DNA of 64,000 nt from Thecamonas trahens ATCC 50062 (GCF_000142905.1 NW_013657642.1:186854-250853), one strand, 5' to 3'; positions 40,762 through 53,508 are shown, counted from the stretch's first letter. A program made the numbers and translations. The notes: generated by a model from the sequence alone, not told the origin.

Positions 40762-43023
40762 TCATTCTGAGCTCAAATCCGAGCTGCAGCCGCTGGTTCC
40801 AAGCTCGACGAGCCGATACGCCGCCGGCCGGACCACAAACCGCTGCGCTGTCAACCGACCGACGATGACAGCCGTTGCCGAGACCATCACCACCACCATG
40901 CACACCATGACCACGACTACAAATACCCAGCCCTCACCATCGGCTCTCGCGCTTCCTGCTCCGGTCTCCGACCCGAAAGCGATGCGGATCCCAACCCGCT
41001 CGTCAGCGCCCAGGACCTCAGCCACGCCGATCTCCACTGTCTCCCAGCTTGCCCAGCCTCCAGCCGGTGGCGCGACGACAAACGCCACCGAGCTCACCAG
41101 GCTGCTCGCTCGCTTTGGAGAGAGTGTCTTTCGGGTGTTCGGTTCGTCGTCACGCACAGCCTGCACCGCGGGCTTTGCCGTTGTCGGATCTAGCGAGATC
41201 CAGAGCTCGGCCATGTCCGCCACAGAGCCGAGCTTCACCCGGACCGCGCTTCGTCCGCCACCGGTCCACGTGTCCAGGACCCCATCGACAGGCACTGGCA
41301 CTGGTTCCAGCTCGCATACGCTGCCACAGCAGGCTCCTGCATCATCGCCACACGAGCACGGCAGCGCATTCTCCGTCGCGACGCACATCCCAGCCGCGTC
41401 GCACAAGCCGTCTATGCACGTCGAGTTGCTTTGGCGAGCGCATGCGGCGCCGGCATCGGCCACGCACCCGCCGAGCGTCTCGGAGCAGCGCCAGGGGCAG
41501 TTTGTGCCGGGCGGTGCCGGACATGTGACCGCAGCACCGAGGTTGGTGCAAACTCCGGCCAAGCACGCCTCCGGCCCGTTGCACACCAGGCCATCGTCGC
41601 ACGCCTCGCCGTCGGCCAGGACCACCGTCTCACACTTGTGGCTCACTGAGCACTGTTGCACTCGACATGTGAGCGCATCTAGCACCCCGCATGGCGCTTC
41701 GGCTTCCAGCCAGCGGCATTGTGATGAACAGCATGGCTGTGAGTCGCACTCCTCGCCGCTGCTGACGTCAACAACGCCATCGCCACAGCCTTGTCCCCTG
41801 GTTTGCCTCAGCGAAGCAATCAGCGGCGCCCCACAGTTGAGTGTGTACACGTTGTTGGCCGTCTCTGATCCGGTCGCTACCGCATCGGCGTACAGCACGT
41901 CCGGCGACGAAAAGTAGGCCACTCGCCGACCAGGCTTGTACGCCATCACCGTCCGCAGCTGCTCACCGCCATACACAAAGCGGTTACCAAGCGAGAACGG
42001 AAACAGAGTGTTTGCCGCCACGTTGATGGCGTCATGGTTCGCGCCCATGTTGTGTGCGAGCTCGTGGACAAACGAGAGCCACGTCGTGGTGCACTCTAGC
42101 GCTACCACCGAGTACGCCGACTCCGCCTCCTCCACCGAGTATCCTCCTATGGTGAACCCAATCCCGCACTTTGTGCTGGGAACAATCCACAATGACACCA
42201 TGTCTGCCTGCAGCTCCTCGCGCAGCTTGGGCACATCGTCCATGAACCCATCGTTCCCGTGGTAAACCCGGAGAGCAGTCTCAGTGAACGTCCCCGTGGC
42301 ACGGTACTCGGTCACGTGAATGCCAACAACCCGGATCACCGCATGCACCTCCGATGTCTTAAACGCGGCGTTGCCCTCGGCTTCCGCCAGCGCTACTTGA
42401 GCGTCCAATGCCGCCTCGGACATGCTCTCTGCCACCGTCACTGTCACCGCCACCAGCACGTCGATCAGCGCAGGCTCCTCGGCACTCGCCAGCGGACCGG
42501 GACATATTCCATTCGGTAGCGTCCGCGGCGCCAGTCCTTGCTCACGGCCCTGCATCAGCCCGGCCTCGTGCGCTGCGGCGGCCTTGGGATCAATCCAAAC
42601 CAGCCCGCGCGCAGTCGTCACCTCAGCCACCGCCCCGTCGAGCCAGCTCACCCGCCCGTGTATAGCCTCCGAGTTGACCGCAACCACCGCAACTGGCTCA
42701 GGCACCGTGGCCTCGATCGCTGCCGCATGTATGACAAGACTACCTTCGTGCTGCCACACGAGGTCGCCGGCTCCACCCGACCGCGACCATCTTCGTCCGC
42801 CGACATCATCGACCCGACTGACTGTGAACACCACAGCCTCCAAGCCGGCCATCTGGAACATCTCGCCCACCTTCAACGCCATCCACCGATCCATCTCATT
42901 TGCCTCTAGCAAAGTCACCCCATCGCCCAGCTTGGCCGCCACACACTCGTCCATCCCCACCATCATTGCCATCGCCACCACTATCGCCACCATCCATAGC
43001 CGCATCGACCAGTCAATCACCAT
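40762..43023 (-). CDS. Membrane-anchored metzincin metalloprotease (reprolysin/ADAM-like)
   Basis: A 753-residue protein from the first ATG at 43023; a second at 43005 also gives a good signal peptide (MRLWMVAIVVAMAMMVG). A prodomain-like region is followed by a catalytic domain with HELAHNMGANHD, the HExxHxxGxxHD zinc site, and a Met-turn TVMAYKPG about 40 residues later. Cys-rich sections follow, including a disintegrin-like GEECDSQPCCSSQCRW, several C-x-DG-x-C modules, and a C-terminal membrane helix (WVFVVVVMVCMVVVMVSATAVIVG) with a 35-residue tail. The order of protease, disintegrin-like, Cys-rich and TM resembles ADAM proteases, so it could shed or cut surface proteins (inference). Confidence 0.8.
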   Translation of the reverse strand: MVIDWSMRLWMVAIVVAMAMMVGMDECVAAKLGDGVTLLEANEMDRWMALKVGEMFQMAGLEAVVFTVSRVDDVGGRRWSRSGGAGDLVWQHEGSLVIHAAAIEATVPEPVAVVAVNSEAIHGRVSWLDGAVAEVTTARGLVWIDPKAAAAHEAGLMQGREQGLAPRTLPNGICPGPLASAEEPALIDVLVAVTVTVAESMSEAALDAQVALAEAEGNAAFKTSEVHAVIRVVGIHVTEYRATGTFTETALRVYHGNDGFMDDVPKLREELQADMVSLWIVPSTKCGIGFTIGGYSVEEAESAYSVVALECTTTWLSFVHELAHNMGANHDAINVAANTLFPFSLGNRFVYGGEQLRTVMAYKPGRRVAYFSSPDVLYADAVATGSETANNVYTLNCGAPLIASLRQTRGQGCGDGVVDVSSGEECDSQPCCSSQCRWLEAEAPCGVLDALTCRVQQCSVSHKCETVVLADGEACDDGLVCNGPEACLAGVCTNLGAAVTCPAPPGTNCPWRCSETLGGCVADAGAACARQSNSTCIDGLCDAAGMCVATENALPCSCGDDAGACCGSVCELEPVPVPVDGVLDTWTGGGRSAVRVKLGSVADMAELWISLDPTTAKPAVQAVRDDEPNTRKTLSPKRASSLVSSVAFVVAPPAGGWASWETVEIGVAEVLGADERVGIRIAFGSETGAGSARADGEGWVFVVVVMVCMVVVMVSATAVIVGRLTAQRFVVRPAAYRLVELGTSGCSSDLSSE

Positions 43024-43095
43024 CCACACAAGAGAAGAGAGCAAAATCAAAGCTTCTTCAACTTCAGCTGAAAGCCAGCCACAGCAGCCAGAGAG

Positions 43096-43159
<64 letters not shown>

Positions 43160-43403
43160 AGCTACGCACCGCAACACCACAGCCAGACGAGCCACACACA
43201 CCCAGCCCTACACACCCAGCCCAGCCGAGTCCAACCTCTTTTTGTTCCGAGTGCGGTGTCCGTAGCCCCCCCTCCTCCCCCCCCCCCCCCTCCCCCCCTC
43301 CTCTGCCACAGTCTCAGCCAGACACACTGTGACCGCACCAGCCCACCACACCACCCCACCCCACCAGCCCAGCCCAGCCCAGCCCAGCCCACCCGTCCCC
43401 GGC
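43024..43403. promoter_or_regulatory. Divergent intergenic region with (CCACGA)n repeat and C-run
   Basis: It separates the metalloprotease (minus) from the F-box/LRR gene (plus). It contains about ten CCACGA/GACCAC hexamers at 43099-43158, a C-run at 43266-43300 and CCCAGCC repeats at 43368-43390. No gene is seen inside. Confidence 0.6.
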
Positions 43404-44723
43404 ATGGCGTCTGGCCCACCCAGTTTGCCCTCGCCCTCCACCTCTTCATCATCCACCTCGGCTGGCTGGTTCACTCCCTCGGCCTCGGCCTCGGACACCT
43501 GCGACGACCTGTGGTCAGCCGATGCTTCTGCAGCATACGCACCCCCTGTGGCATCGGCTACATCCGGCTCGGCATCTCCCACCTCGGCGTCAATAGATTC
43601 GACATCAGACGAGTTCTTCTCTTGTTGCTCTCCGCCGCTCTCGCCTGTTTCGCCCTCGTTCCCACATCATCCGGCCCCGCCTCCGCTCATGGGCGATCTG
43701 GCTCCGCTCCCGGCAGAGCTCGTCCTGCACATCCTCCGCTTTCTCCCGCTTCGTCAGCGCGCCGTCATGCGGGAAGTCTCTCGCGGCTGCGCAGAGCTGG
43801 CATCTATTCCGCTGCTGTGGCGTACCGTGCGCTTTTCCCGTCATCTCGCTCTCTCGCGCTTTGACGGCGCAGCTGACCTCTGGCTCGCCGCCGTCACCCG
43901 CGCCCCGTATCTGACCTCGGCCCTGCGATCGCTCTCGCTCGCGACTTGCAAGGACGTGACCGACACTGGCCTGGCTCTCGCGCTTCCGCAGCTGCCGCGC
44001 TTGGAGAGCCTGGATCTCTCACGCTGCTGGGGCGTCACCGATGCTCTGCTGGCCAGCCTAGCCCTCGCCCCAGCCGCCGCTCATCTCCGCTCGCTCAACC
44101 TGTACATGGTGTATCAGGTTACCGACGTTGGTATTACCCGCCTCGCCCCAGCCACCCCGCGCCTCGTCCGCCTCAACCTTTACAAGTGCTCGCTCGTCAC
44201 CGACACCGGCCTCGCCGTCGTCGCCGCCTCCTGCCCCGATCTTGTCGAGCTCACCCTCTACGGCCTTCCGCACATCTCTGACGCTGGCGTCGCTGGGGCC
44301 CTCCCACTCCTGCCTGACCTGCGCAAGCTCAATCTCGGCTCGTGCAAGCAACTGACCGATGCGGCTCTGATCAACGCCGCTTCTCTGCCAGCCCTTGCCA
44401 CCCTCCATCTTCTCCGCTGCTCCGCCATGTCGGACGCCCTGCTCCGCTGTCTTGCCGCCTCGGGCACTGCTGCCTCGCTTGTCTCGCTCAACTGCCACGG
44501 CTTGGCCAAGCTCACCGACTCGGGAGTCGTTGTCCTTGCCGCTGTTGCCTCGGATCTCGAGCGACTCAATCTCTCGCGCTGTACTGGCATTTCCGCCGAT
44601 GGCGCCATCGCCATCGTTGCCAAGTGCCGCACTCTCGCTCGCCTCACCCTCGACGCCCGTGCCATCTCCCCCGAGCTCTCGGTGCTCGCAGCCTCACGCG
44701 CTGTCGAGCTTGTCGTCGCCTAG
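43404..44723 (+). CDS. F-box/LRR protein (FBXL type, SCF substrate adaptor)
   Basis: A 439-residue protein from the first ATG at 43404. A Ser-rich N-terminus (1-95) precedes an F-box at about 99-140 (LAPLPAELVLHILRFLPLRQRAVMREVSRGCAEL). From about 165 to the end there are some ten cysteine-containing-type LRRs, each with a 'C..vTD.gL..la' core, e.g. SLATCKDVTDTGLALAL, LYKCSLVTDTGLAVVA and LSRCTGISADGAIAIVA. These AMN1/FBXL repeats bind substrates while the F-box binds Skp1 in SCF ubiquitin ligases. The substrate cannot be told from sequence. Confidence 0.9.
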   Translation: MASGPPSLPSPSTSSSSTSAGWFTPSASASDTCDDLWSADASAAYAPPVASATSGSASPTSASIDSTSDEFFSCCSPPLSPVSPSFPHHPAPPPLMGDLAPLPAELVLHILRFLPLRQRAVMREVSRGCAELASIPLLWRTVRFSRHLALSRFDGAADLWLAAVTRAPYLTSALRSLSLATCKDVTDTGLALALPQLPRLESLDLSRCWGVTDALLASLALAPAAAHLRSLNLYMVYQVTDVGITRLAPATPRLVRLNLYKCSLVTDTGLAVVAASCPDLVELTLYGLPHISDAGVAGALPLLPDLRKLNLGSCKQLTDAALINAASLPALATLHLLRCSAMSDALLRCLAASGTAASLVSLNCHGLAKLTDSGVVVLAAVASDLERLNLSRCTGISADGAIAIVAKCRTLARLTLDARAISPELSVLAASRAVELVVA

Positions 44724-44748
44724 CCCTTGGCCTTTAATCATCCGCAAT

Positions 44749-46608
44749 CTAGAACTGCTCCCGCTGCTGCTCCTCCCACAGCGCGGCGTACGCGCCGTCG
44801 TCGCGGGCAACCAGCTCGTCGTGGGTCCCGCGCTCGAGCACACACCCGTCGCCAAGGACGACGATTTGATCGACGTCGACAATCGTTGAGAGCCGGTGCG
44901 CAATCGTGATGGTTGTCCGCCCCACCGCCGCCGAAGCCAGCGCGTCCTGAATCTCGCGCTCGGTCCGGGTGTCGAGCGCCGACGTCGCCTCGTCGAAAAT
45001 CATCACCGGTGGATCCTTGAGCAGCGCCCGCGCAATGGCCACTCGCTGCTTCTCGCCGCCCGACAGTCGGAGGCCGCGCTCGCCCACCTTGGTCTCGTAG
45101 CCCTCGGGCAGTGATTCGACAAACTCGTGGATCTGCGCCGCGCGCGCCGCCGCCACCACCTGCTCGTGCGACGCCCGTGGGTTGCCGTACCGGATGTTGT
45201 ATCCGAGTGTGTCGTTGAACAGGACAGTGTCCTGCGGTACAATACCGATCTGCCGCCGCAGGGCCGCCTGGTCGACCTCGTCGATTCGCACCCCGTCGAG
45301 CAGAATAGCCCCACTGTTAACGTCGTAGAACCGGTACAGCAGCCGCGCGATCGTCGACTTGCCGGCGCCCGACGCACCCACAAGCGCGAGCGACCCGCCT
45401 GCAGGCACCTCGAACGAGACCCCGTTGAGGACCGCAACATCGTCGCGGTACCGAAAGTACACGTCGTTAAACTCCACCGCACCCGTCAGCGGTGTCGGCA
45501 GCGCCTCGGGCACCGGTACGTCCACCACGTCGCGCGGAACGTCCAGGAGCTGCATCATCGAGTCCACGTCGACGAGCCCCTGCTTGATCATCCGGTACGA
45601 CGAGCCCAGAAAGTTGAGCGGGAGGTAGAGCTGGAGCAGGTACGTGTTGACAAGCACAAAGTCACCCGCCGTCATGTGGCCTGAGACCACCCGTCTTGCC
45701 GCGAGAAGCATGACCGATGTGACCCCCACCGCAATGAGCCCGGCTTGCCCCACGTTGAGCACCATCAGGGACGACTGCGACGCAATCGCCGCCTTCATGT
45801 ACCCGCGCAGCGCAAAGTCGTACCGGTTCTGCTCATGGCCTTCGTTGGAGAAGTACTTGACCGTCTCGTAGTTGAGCAGCGAGTCGACCGCCTTGTCGTT
45901 GGCGTCATTGTCCTTGGCGTTCATCTCGCGGCGGAACTTGTTGCGCCACTCGGTGATGACTAGCGTCCACACAATGTACGTCACAATGGTGACAAACGTG
46001 ATGAGCGCAAACCAGCCCTCGTATTGCACCAGCAGGATGCCGCAGGTAAAGAGCACTTCGAGAATGATCGGCCCGATGTTAAAGAGGAAGAACGAGAGAA
46101 TCGTCGAGATGCCGCGCGTACCGCGCGAGATGGCGCGCAGCACGCCGCCGGTCTTGCGCTTGAGATGAAAGTCGAGCGAGAGCGAGTGGAGATGGGTGAA
46201 CGTCCGAAGCGCCACGCTCCGCAGTGCGTTTTGCGTCACCTTGATAAACGTCGCGTCGCGGCCATCCGAGAACGCCTGCGAGCCGAGCCGGACCAGCCCA
46301 TACCCGATGATGATGCCAGTTGGCATGGTCGGCGGGCTCGTGGTCAGCGCGTCGATCGCTGCCTTGTAGAAGAGCGGCAGCATGACGGTGAGGATCTTGG
46401 AGAACGCCATGAAAACCAGTGCGGCCACGACTCGCACCTTTAGCCCCGTCTCGCCCGCAGGCCACAGGTACGGCACCACACGCTTGGTCGTCTGAAAGTC
46501 AGCCGCCAGCCGCTGCAGCGTCGTCCGCCGTCCGCCGTTCTCCTGCGCCTCTGGGTCGCCCTCGGCCAGCCGAGCATGTGACGAGCTGCTCTTGCGGAAA
46601 CACGACAT
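44749..46608 (-). CDS. Atm1/ABCB6-ABCB7-type half ABC transporter
   Basis: A 619-residue half-transporter from the first ATG at 46608. Six membrane helices lie in the N-terminal part, with family signatures KTGGVLRAISRGTRGIS, AVDSLLNYETVKYFSNE and LPLNFLGSSYRMI. The nucleotide-binding domain has Walker A GASGAGKST, Q-loop VPQDTVLFNDT, signature LSGGEKQ, Walker B VMIFDEATSALD and switch IAHRLST. The clade exports glutathione-linked sulfur compounds from mitochondria (Atm1/ABCB7) or heavy-metal chelates and porphyrins (HMT1/ABCB6). Features of both occur, so I do not choose. An acceptor-like TTTTGCAG about 25 nt upstream, after a C-run, suggests a 5' exon or 5'-UTR intron that could add targeting residues. 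Confidence 0.92.
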   Translation of the reverse strand: MSCFRKSSSSHARLAEGDPEAQENGGRRTTLQRLAADFQTTKRVVPYLWPAGETGLKVRVVAALVFMAFSKILTVMLPLFYKAAIDALTTSPPTMPTGIIIGYGLVRLGSQAFSDGRDATFIKVTQNALRSVALRTFTHLHSLSLDFHLKRKTGGVLRAISRGTRGISTILSFFLFNIGPIILEVLFTCGILLVQYEGWFALITFVTIVTYIVWTLVITEWRNKFRREMNAKDNDANDKAVDSLLNYETVKYFSNEGHEQNRYDFALRGYMKAAIASQSSLMVLNVGQAGLIAVGVTSVMLLAARRVVSGHMTAGDFVLVNTYLLQLYLPLNFLGSSYRMIKQGLVDVDSMMQLLDVPRDVVDVPVPEALPTPLTGAVEFNDVYFRYRDDVAVLNGVSFEVPAGGSLALVGASGAGKSTIARLLYRFYDVNSGAILLDGVRIDEVDQAALRRQIGIVPQDTVLFNDTLGYNIRYGNPRASHEQVVAAARAAQIHEFVESLPEGYETKVGERGLRLSGGEKQRVAIARALLKDPPVMIFDEATSALDTRTEREIQDALASAAVGRTTITIAHRLSTIVDVDQIVVLGDGCVLERGTHDELVARDDGAYAALWEEQQREQF

Positions 46609-46907
46609 GAGCAGTCTCTCTCCACGCAAATCTGCAAAATGCAAGCAGTTCCAAGACGTGTGTGTGTGGTGGGGGGGGGGGGGGGGGGTGCGGTAGGGAA
46701 GCCAAGAGAGACGTGTCCACTACGCCGCCATCCTGCCTGCCCAATGCCGGGAGCCAATGACGACCTGGCGACCTGGCGACCGACACCCACCTTGCCAGCA
46801 GCCAGCTTCTTGGACACAAACACACAACACAGACAGAAAGAAAGAATTCATTCAGATCAACATGCGGGCGAGAAACCACAGCGCAGGCACAGGTACTAGG
46901 ACAACGT

Positions 46908-49084
<2,177 letters not shown>

Positions 49085-51246
49085 CTAGTTGACAGCGGCA
49101 GACTGGCGCGGCTGGGCCGGCGAGGCGCGCCCTGACGACTGGCGCGAGGTGGGAGTGGAGAAGGCGGAGCGCGGTGAGTTCTGCGAGCGCGGCGAAAGGA
49201 GGTCGTACATGCGCGATGGGTTGGGAGCGGTGTGGCGGGTGACCTGCTGGGCGGGCGCCTGCACAATCTCGATGCCCGACCGGGCCGTCGCGGAGTCCTT
49301 GGACGGTCGCGAGCGGAAGGCATACGTGCCGTTGCGCGACGGCGAGGTCGAGAGCTGCGAGTACGAGTTGTAAAGCTCGCCCATGGACGAGATGGGCTCG
49401 CCGCCACGCGCCTCGGGCTCCGGAGCCACAGGCCGGGTGTGACGCATCGGCTCCGCTCGGGCCACACCCGCAGACGTCAGCCGCGCTCGAGCAATCTCCT
49501 CCTCGAACCTGTCGAGCTGTTCCTTGAGGAAGCGCGCCGTCGACGCCAAGCCGAGGTTAGACGTCGTCGACGACGACGACGGCCCCTCGTACGAGTCAAC
49601 CACAGACGCTCGCACGTCCGGCACCGGCGAGACCGGCACCGCAGAAATCGCCACCGGCGACGTCACAAGGACAGGCGAGCCCTCGGTGCCCGACATCCGC
49701 TGCGACGCGGTGATCTCGCGCGCAGCCCGGAGCTTGGAAATGATGAGATCAAGCTGCTCCTCGGTGCAGTCTGCCGCAAGCGCCGACGGCGTCGCCGCAA
49801 GCAGCGTCTGCATCAGCGCCGTGGGCGCGCCGTCGCTCCGCGCGCTCGAGATAGCGCCTGGGCCCACGGCCGCGGTCACAGTTGTGGGCGTGCTTGGAGC
49901 CATCACCGCAGTCGCAGTCGCGCTCGCGCTTGCGCTCGTCGACGTCCGCGGCGAGGCCATGGCCATCGATGCCGGAAGCGGCGAGCGCGGCGAGCGCATG
50001 TCGCCGTACGGCGAGTTGGACCCGCCGGCAGCCGCAGACTGCCGCGAGACAGACTCGGCCACGAGCGAGCCGCCCGCTGACGACGACGGGTACGTCGCCC
50101 GCGACGACGTCCGCCCGGCGGCGCCCGGGCTCGTCGCCGCCGTCCGCGAGAGCAGCGTCGGCCGCATCCGCGCCGCGCTTGGCGGGTCCAGCCCGAGCGC
50201 CACAGGCTCGGGCGCGGAAAAGGCCGAGCCAACGTCGTCGTCCGGCGACGTCGCCGACGGGTTTGGCGTGCCGGTGGACGACGAGACCACCGAAGACGCC
50301 CCCGACGACTCGCGCCGCTTGTGCCCCCGCGAACCTTGACCCCGGTCGCCAGCGCACCGACTCCCTTGGTCTTGGCCGAAGAGTGCCTCGGGTACGGCGC
50401 CGTCCCGGGCCGCGGCTTTTGGTGCGCCGCAGACGAGTGCGGCAGCGACGAGTACAGGTCCGAGTGATACGCAGACGACGTGAACGAGCCAACTTCGCGC
50501 GGCGATGGCCGCCGTCCGATCCGCGCCGTCCCGCCCGACGTCCGCGCCACGCCGAGGATGGTCGACAGCTCGTTCATCGACGGCGACACACGCTGCCGCG
50601 CAGGAGACATCGACCGCGTTGGAGTCGTCCGACGGTCAAGCTCGGGCGACTGCCTCGCCACAGACACCGACGCTCCAGACCCACGCCTGTGTCATTCCCC
50701 CCCAATACACAACAGCATCGCCGTTGAAATCAATCGAGTGAGTGACGGCCGTGCAAAAGTGGTCAAACGGACGCCTGCGAAGCCACCACCGTCCGCCAGG
50801 TCTTCACAAACCACCCGCAAAGGACGTAGACCTCCATAACACCCCATACCGCCACACCTTTGGCATGGCCTGCCTACCCTCCACCTCTCCAGTCCATGCT
50901 GTCTCGTTTTTCGGCCTTCACCCCGCTCATGCCGGCCCGGAAAGCCCTCGCCACCACACATCAATACCAGGAGTGTGGAAAAACGCTCGCTCGCCCCGAG
51001 GGACCGAAAAACAGGGGCCGAGAGGCCCAGCCACCAACGAGGACGGCGTGCGGGATTGTGGGAGTGCTTCCCAGCGTATAAAGCTCGCAGCAGATGCTCT
51101 GGATAGCCAAGAGCATGGGCTACCTTGGCATGTGGTTGTGGTTTGAGGGGAAACGGTGGTGCGTACCTGGCGTCCGTGGAACCGGGGACAGAGATCGCAT
51201 GGTTGGCCTTGATGGGCGGCCGCTTGTAGCCGGACGTGTCGTCCAT
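49085..51246 (-). CDS. Ser/Pro-rich protein, two exons, apparent 1-nt frameshift
   Basis: Exon 1 is 51167-51246 (MDDTSGYKRPPIKANHAISV...) and exon 2 is 49085-50696; the 469-nt intron starts GTACGC and ends ACACAG. Within exon 2 the frame breaks at a five-base C-run at plus-strand 50324-50328: the frame before it (KVRGG) and the one after (HKRRESSGASS) would join if the run had one more base, so an assembly error is likely. About 560 residues in all, mostly disordered with many SP and RS sites. Helical pieces are LDLIISKLRAAREI and FLKEQLDRFEEEIARARL. I recognise no family; the SPR-rich composition suggests a phosphoregulated cytoskeletal or nuclear protein, which is only a guess. Confidence 0.6.
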
Positions 51247-52158
51247 GGGGGTGCGGATTGACGTCAGAAATCAAGACACACAGCAAGACTCGGGGCGAGG
51301 TGCGGTGTCAGGTGCGCGAGGTTGTCCGGCCTCGATGCACTGACGCGCGAGGAGTGTCGATCCAACTCGATCGTCTTCTCCCCTTCAACCTGCAAAACAA
51401 GCGAATCACCTCCCAGCCGACTCTCGCCTCGCTCCAAGCCACCGCCACCCGAGCCACCGCCCCACCCGAGCCACCGCCCCACCCGAGCCACCGCCCCACC
51501 CGAGCCACCGCCCGAGCCATCGCCCACCGCCATCTCCAGTGAAGCAATCAATAATCGGCAGTCCTCGAACAACCGACAGCTCGCAGTAAGCAGCAAGCAG
51601 TAAGCGACAACAAGCAACAGACGCAACAGTATCCCCTTGCCCATCCCATCTCATCACCGCCCCCCCCCCCCCCACGCCACCTCCACCCCNNNNNNNNNNN
51701 NNNNNNNNNNNNNNNNNNNNNNNNNNNNNNNNNNNNNNNNNNNNNNNNNNNNNNNNNNNNNNNNNNNNNNNNNNNNNNNNNNNNNNNNNNNNNNNNNNNN
51801 NNNNNNNNNNNNNNNNNNNNNNNNNNNNNNNNNNNNNNNNNNNNNNNNNNNNNNNNNNNNNNNNNNNNNNNNNNNNNNNNNNNNNNNNNNNNNNNNNNNN
51901 NNNNNNNNNNNNNNNNNNNNNNGGTACAACCAACGGTTGGAGTGCATGTTCACGCCAGACCAGATTGAGCGGTCGTAACAAGACGGGTCCCGCATGCGGC
52001 GCCGTTCTCATGGCGCCCAAGGCGGTCAAGGTTCTGTCCACAAAATAGGAGGAGAAGGGCGAGCTGCCCCCCCCCCCCCATCACCACCTCACCCCACCAA
52101 ATGACTCGATCCCACCACCGCCACTCACCCCTCTCTCTCTCTCTCTCTCTCTCTGCCC
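51247..52158. other. Intergenic region with 17-bp repeat and assembly gap
   Basis: A 17-bp repeat (CCACCCGAGCCACCGCC) occurs about four times at 51445-51520. A 233-base N gap (51690-51922) interrupts the region after a C-run. Right after the gap a plus-strand frame reads YNQRLECMFTPDQIERS then stop; it may be the last exon of a small gene hidden in the gap, but I cannot show this. Confidence 0.5.
51690..51922. other. Assembly gap (233 N)
   Basis: The N-run follows a C-rich stretch; the same context occurs at the other two gaps. Confidence 0.98.
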
Positions 52159-53508
52159 ATGGCGGACACGGCCTCAGCCACCCTCCCGCCGCTCAGACTA
52201 GATGCAGAGGTCGAGGCCTTTCTCGTCGAGGTCTTTGGCGCAGAGTACGTGACGGCCCTACTCGCCATCGCCTCGAGCCCACCCTCGCACACCACCGTCC
52301 GCGTCAACACCTCTGTGTGCTCGGTGCCCGATGCCCAGGCTCTCCTCGAGGCCGCCGTTGGCGAGCACGGCTTTGATGTTGCCGTTCATTCAGCTATCCC
52401 GGATGTGCTAGTCGTCCGCGACGCTGCGGCGGAGAAGATCATCCCGGCGCCCGAGTTTGGCCCGGTCGTCGTCGACCGCCGCTGCGGCGAGTCGGTCCTC
52501 CGCGGCGGCCATGTGTACATCCCGGGCGTCCTCCGTGCCGCAAAGTGGAAGAAGGCTGGCGATCCGGTCTCTGTCTTTGCCGAGCTGCCCAACAGTGACG
52601 GTCCGGGCCGCATCGAAGTCTTCATCGGCAACGGCACCATTGTCCTCGACTGGGATGCTCTGATGGAGGCCAAGGACGCCCGGACAGGCGGCCTTGCCGT
52701 CACTATGGACGCTGTTGTCGGCCCGCGTGCCCCCTCACTGCATGGCCTACTTTCGCGCGAGCTCTTTGCCCAGAACCTGCCGTCGACCGTCGTCGCCCAC
52801 GCCGCGCTGAGCGGCGTCGCCCTCGACGATCGCACTGCCGCGCCGCTGCGCGTCCTCGACATGTGCGCTGCTCCCGGTGGCAAGACCAGCCACATTGCTC
52901 AGATCCTAGCCTCTTCGCCACGCGGCGGCCACGTATGGGCCTGCGAACGCGCGGGCCGCCGCGTCGACAGGCTCCGCGAAACCATTGCCCGCCTCGACCT
53001 CGATGCTGTCTGCACGGTCATCAAGTGCGACTCGGCCAAGCTTCTCAAGCCCCGCACCGGCTCCAGCGCTCAGCCCGACCTTGCTCTTGCCTCTTTCGAC
53101 GTCGTTCTCCTCGATCCGCAGTGCTCGGGCCTCGGCCTCCGCCCCCGCTTCAACGAAACCCGCATCAACCGCGCGGAGCTCTCCAACATGGCCGACTACC
53201 AGGCCAAGCTTGCGTCCGTTGCCGCAGGCATGGTGGCTCCTGGCGGCGTCATTGTCTATTCGACCTGCACCATCGATCCACTCGAGAACGAGGGCGTCAT
53301 CGCCGGCCTTCTTAGCGACTCGCCGCACCTCTCCCTCGTCCCACTCCCGCCGCACCTCTGCATCGCCCGGGAAGGCCTCTCGGGCCAGGGCCTCGCCGAT
53401 CCGCTGGCTGCCCTTGTTCAGCGCTTCGATCCTGTCGCCCACGACTCGCCAGCCTTTTTCGTCGCCAAGCTCACAGCCGCCACTACCTCCGCCGCCGCCA
53501 AGGCCTAG
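52159..53508 (+). CDS. NSUN6: NSUN6-like tRNA m5C methyltransferase with PUA domain
   Basis: A 449-residue intronless protein from the ATG at 52159. A PUA domain at about 95-175 (VVVDRRCGESVLRGGHVYIPGVL) splits the N-terminal region from the methyltransferase fold, the NSUN6 layout. The SAM motif is MCAAPGGKTSHIAQIL. The catalytic Cys is in motif VI YSTCT. Motif IV reads LLDPQCSG rather than the usual DAPCSG, so the Cys is kept while the two residues before it differ. The end, LVQRFDP to AFFVAKL, also matches NSUN6. The human enzyme methylates C72 of tRNA-Cys and tRNA-Thr and some mRNAs. Confidence 0.88.
   Translation: MADTASATLPPLRLDAEVEAFLVEVFGAEYVTALLAIASSPPSHTTVRVNTSVCSVPDAQALLEAAVGEHGFDVAVHSAIPDVLVVRDAAAEKIIPAPEFGPVVVDRRCGESVLRGGHVYIPGVLRAAKWKKAGDPVSVFAELPNSDGPGRIEVFIGNGTIVLDWDALMEAKDARTGGLAVTMDAVVGPRAPSLHGLLSRELFAQNLPSTVVAHAALSGVALDDRTAAPLRVLDMCAAPGGKTSHIAQILASSPRGGHVWACERAGRRVDRLRETIARLDLDAVCTVIKCDSAKLLKPRTGSSAQPDLALASFDVVLLDPQCSGLGLRPRFNETRINRAELSNMADYQAKLASVAAGMVAPGGVIVYSTCTIDPLENEGVIAGLLSDSPHLSLVPLPPHLCIAREGLSGQGLADPLAALVQRFDPVAHDSPAFFVAKLTAATTSAAAKA

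Noticed and set aside
40178-41917. A 579-codon plus-strand frame over the metalloprotease gene
   Set aside because: The minus-strand metalloprotease has a clear zinc motif and Cys modules; the plus frame is Ser/Thr/Pro low complexity.
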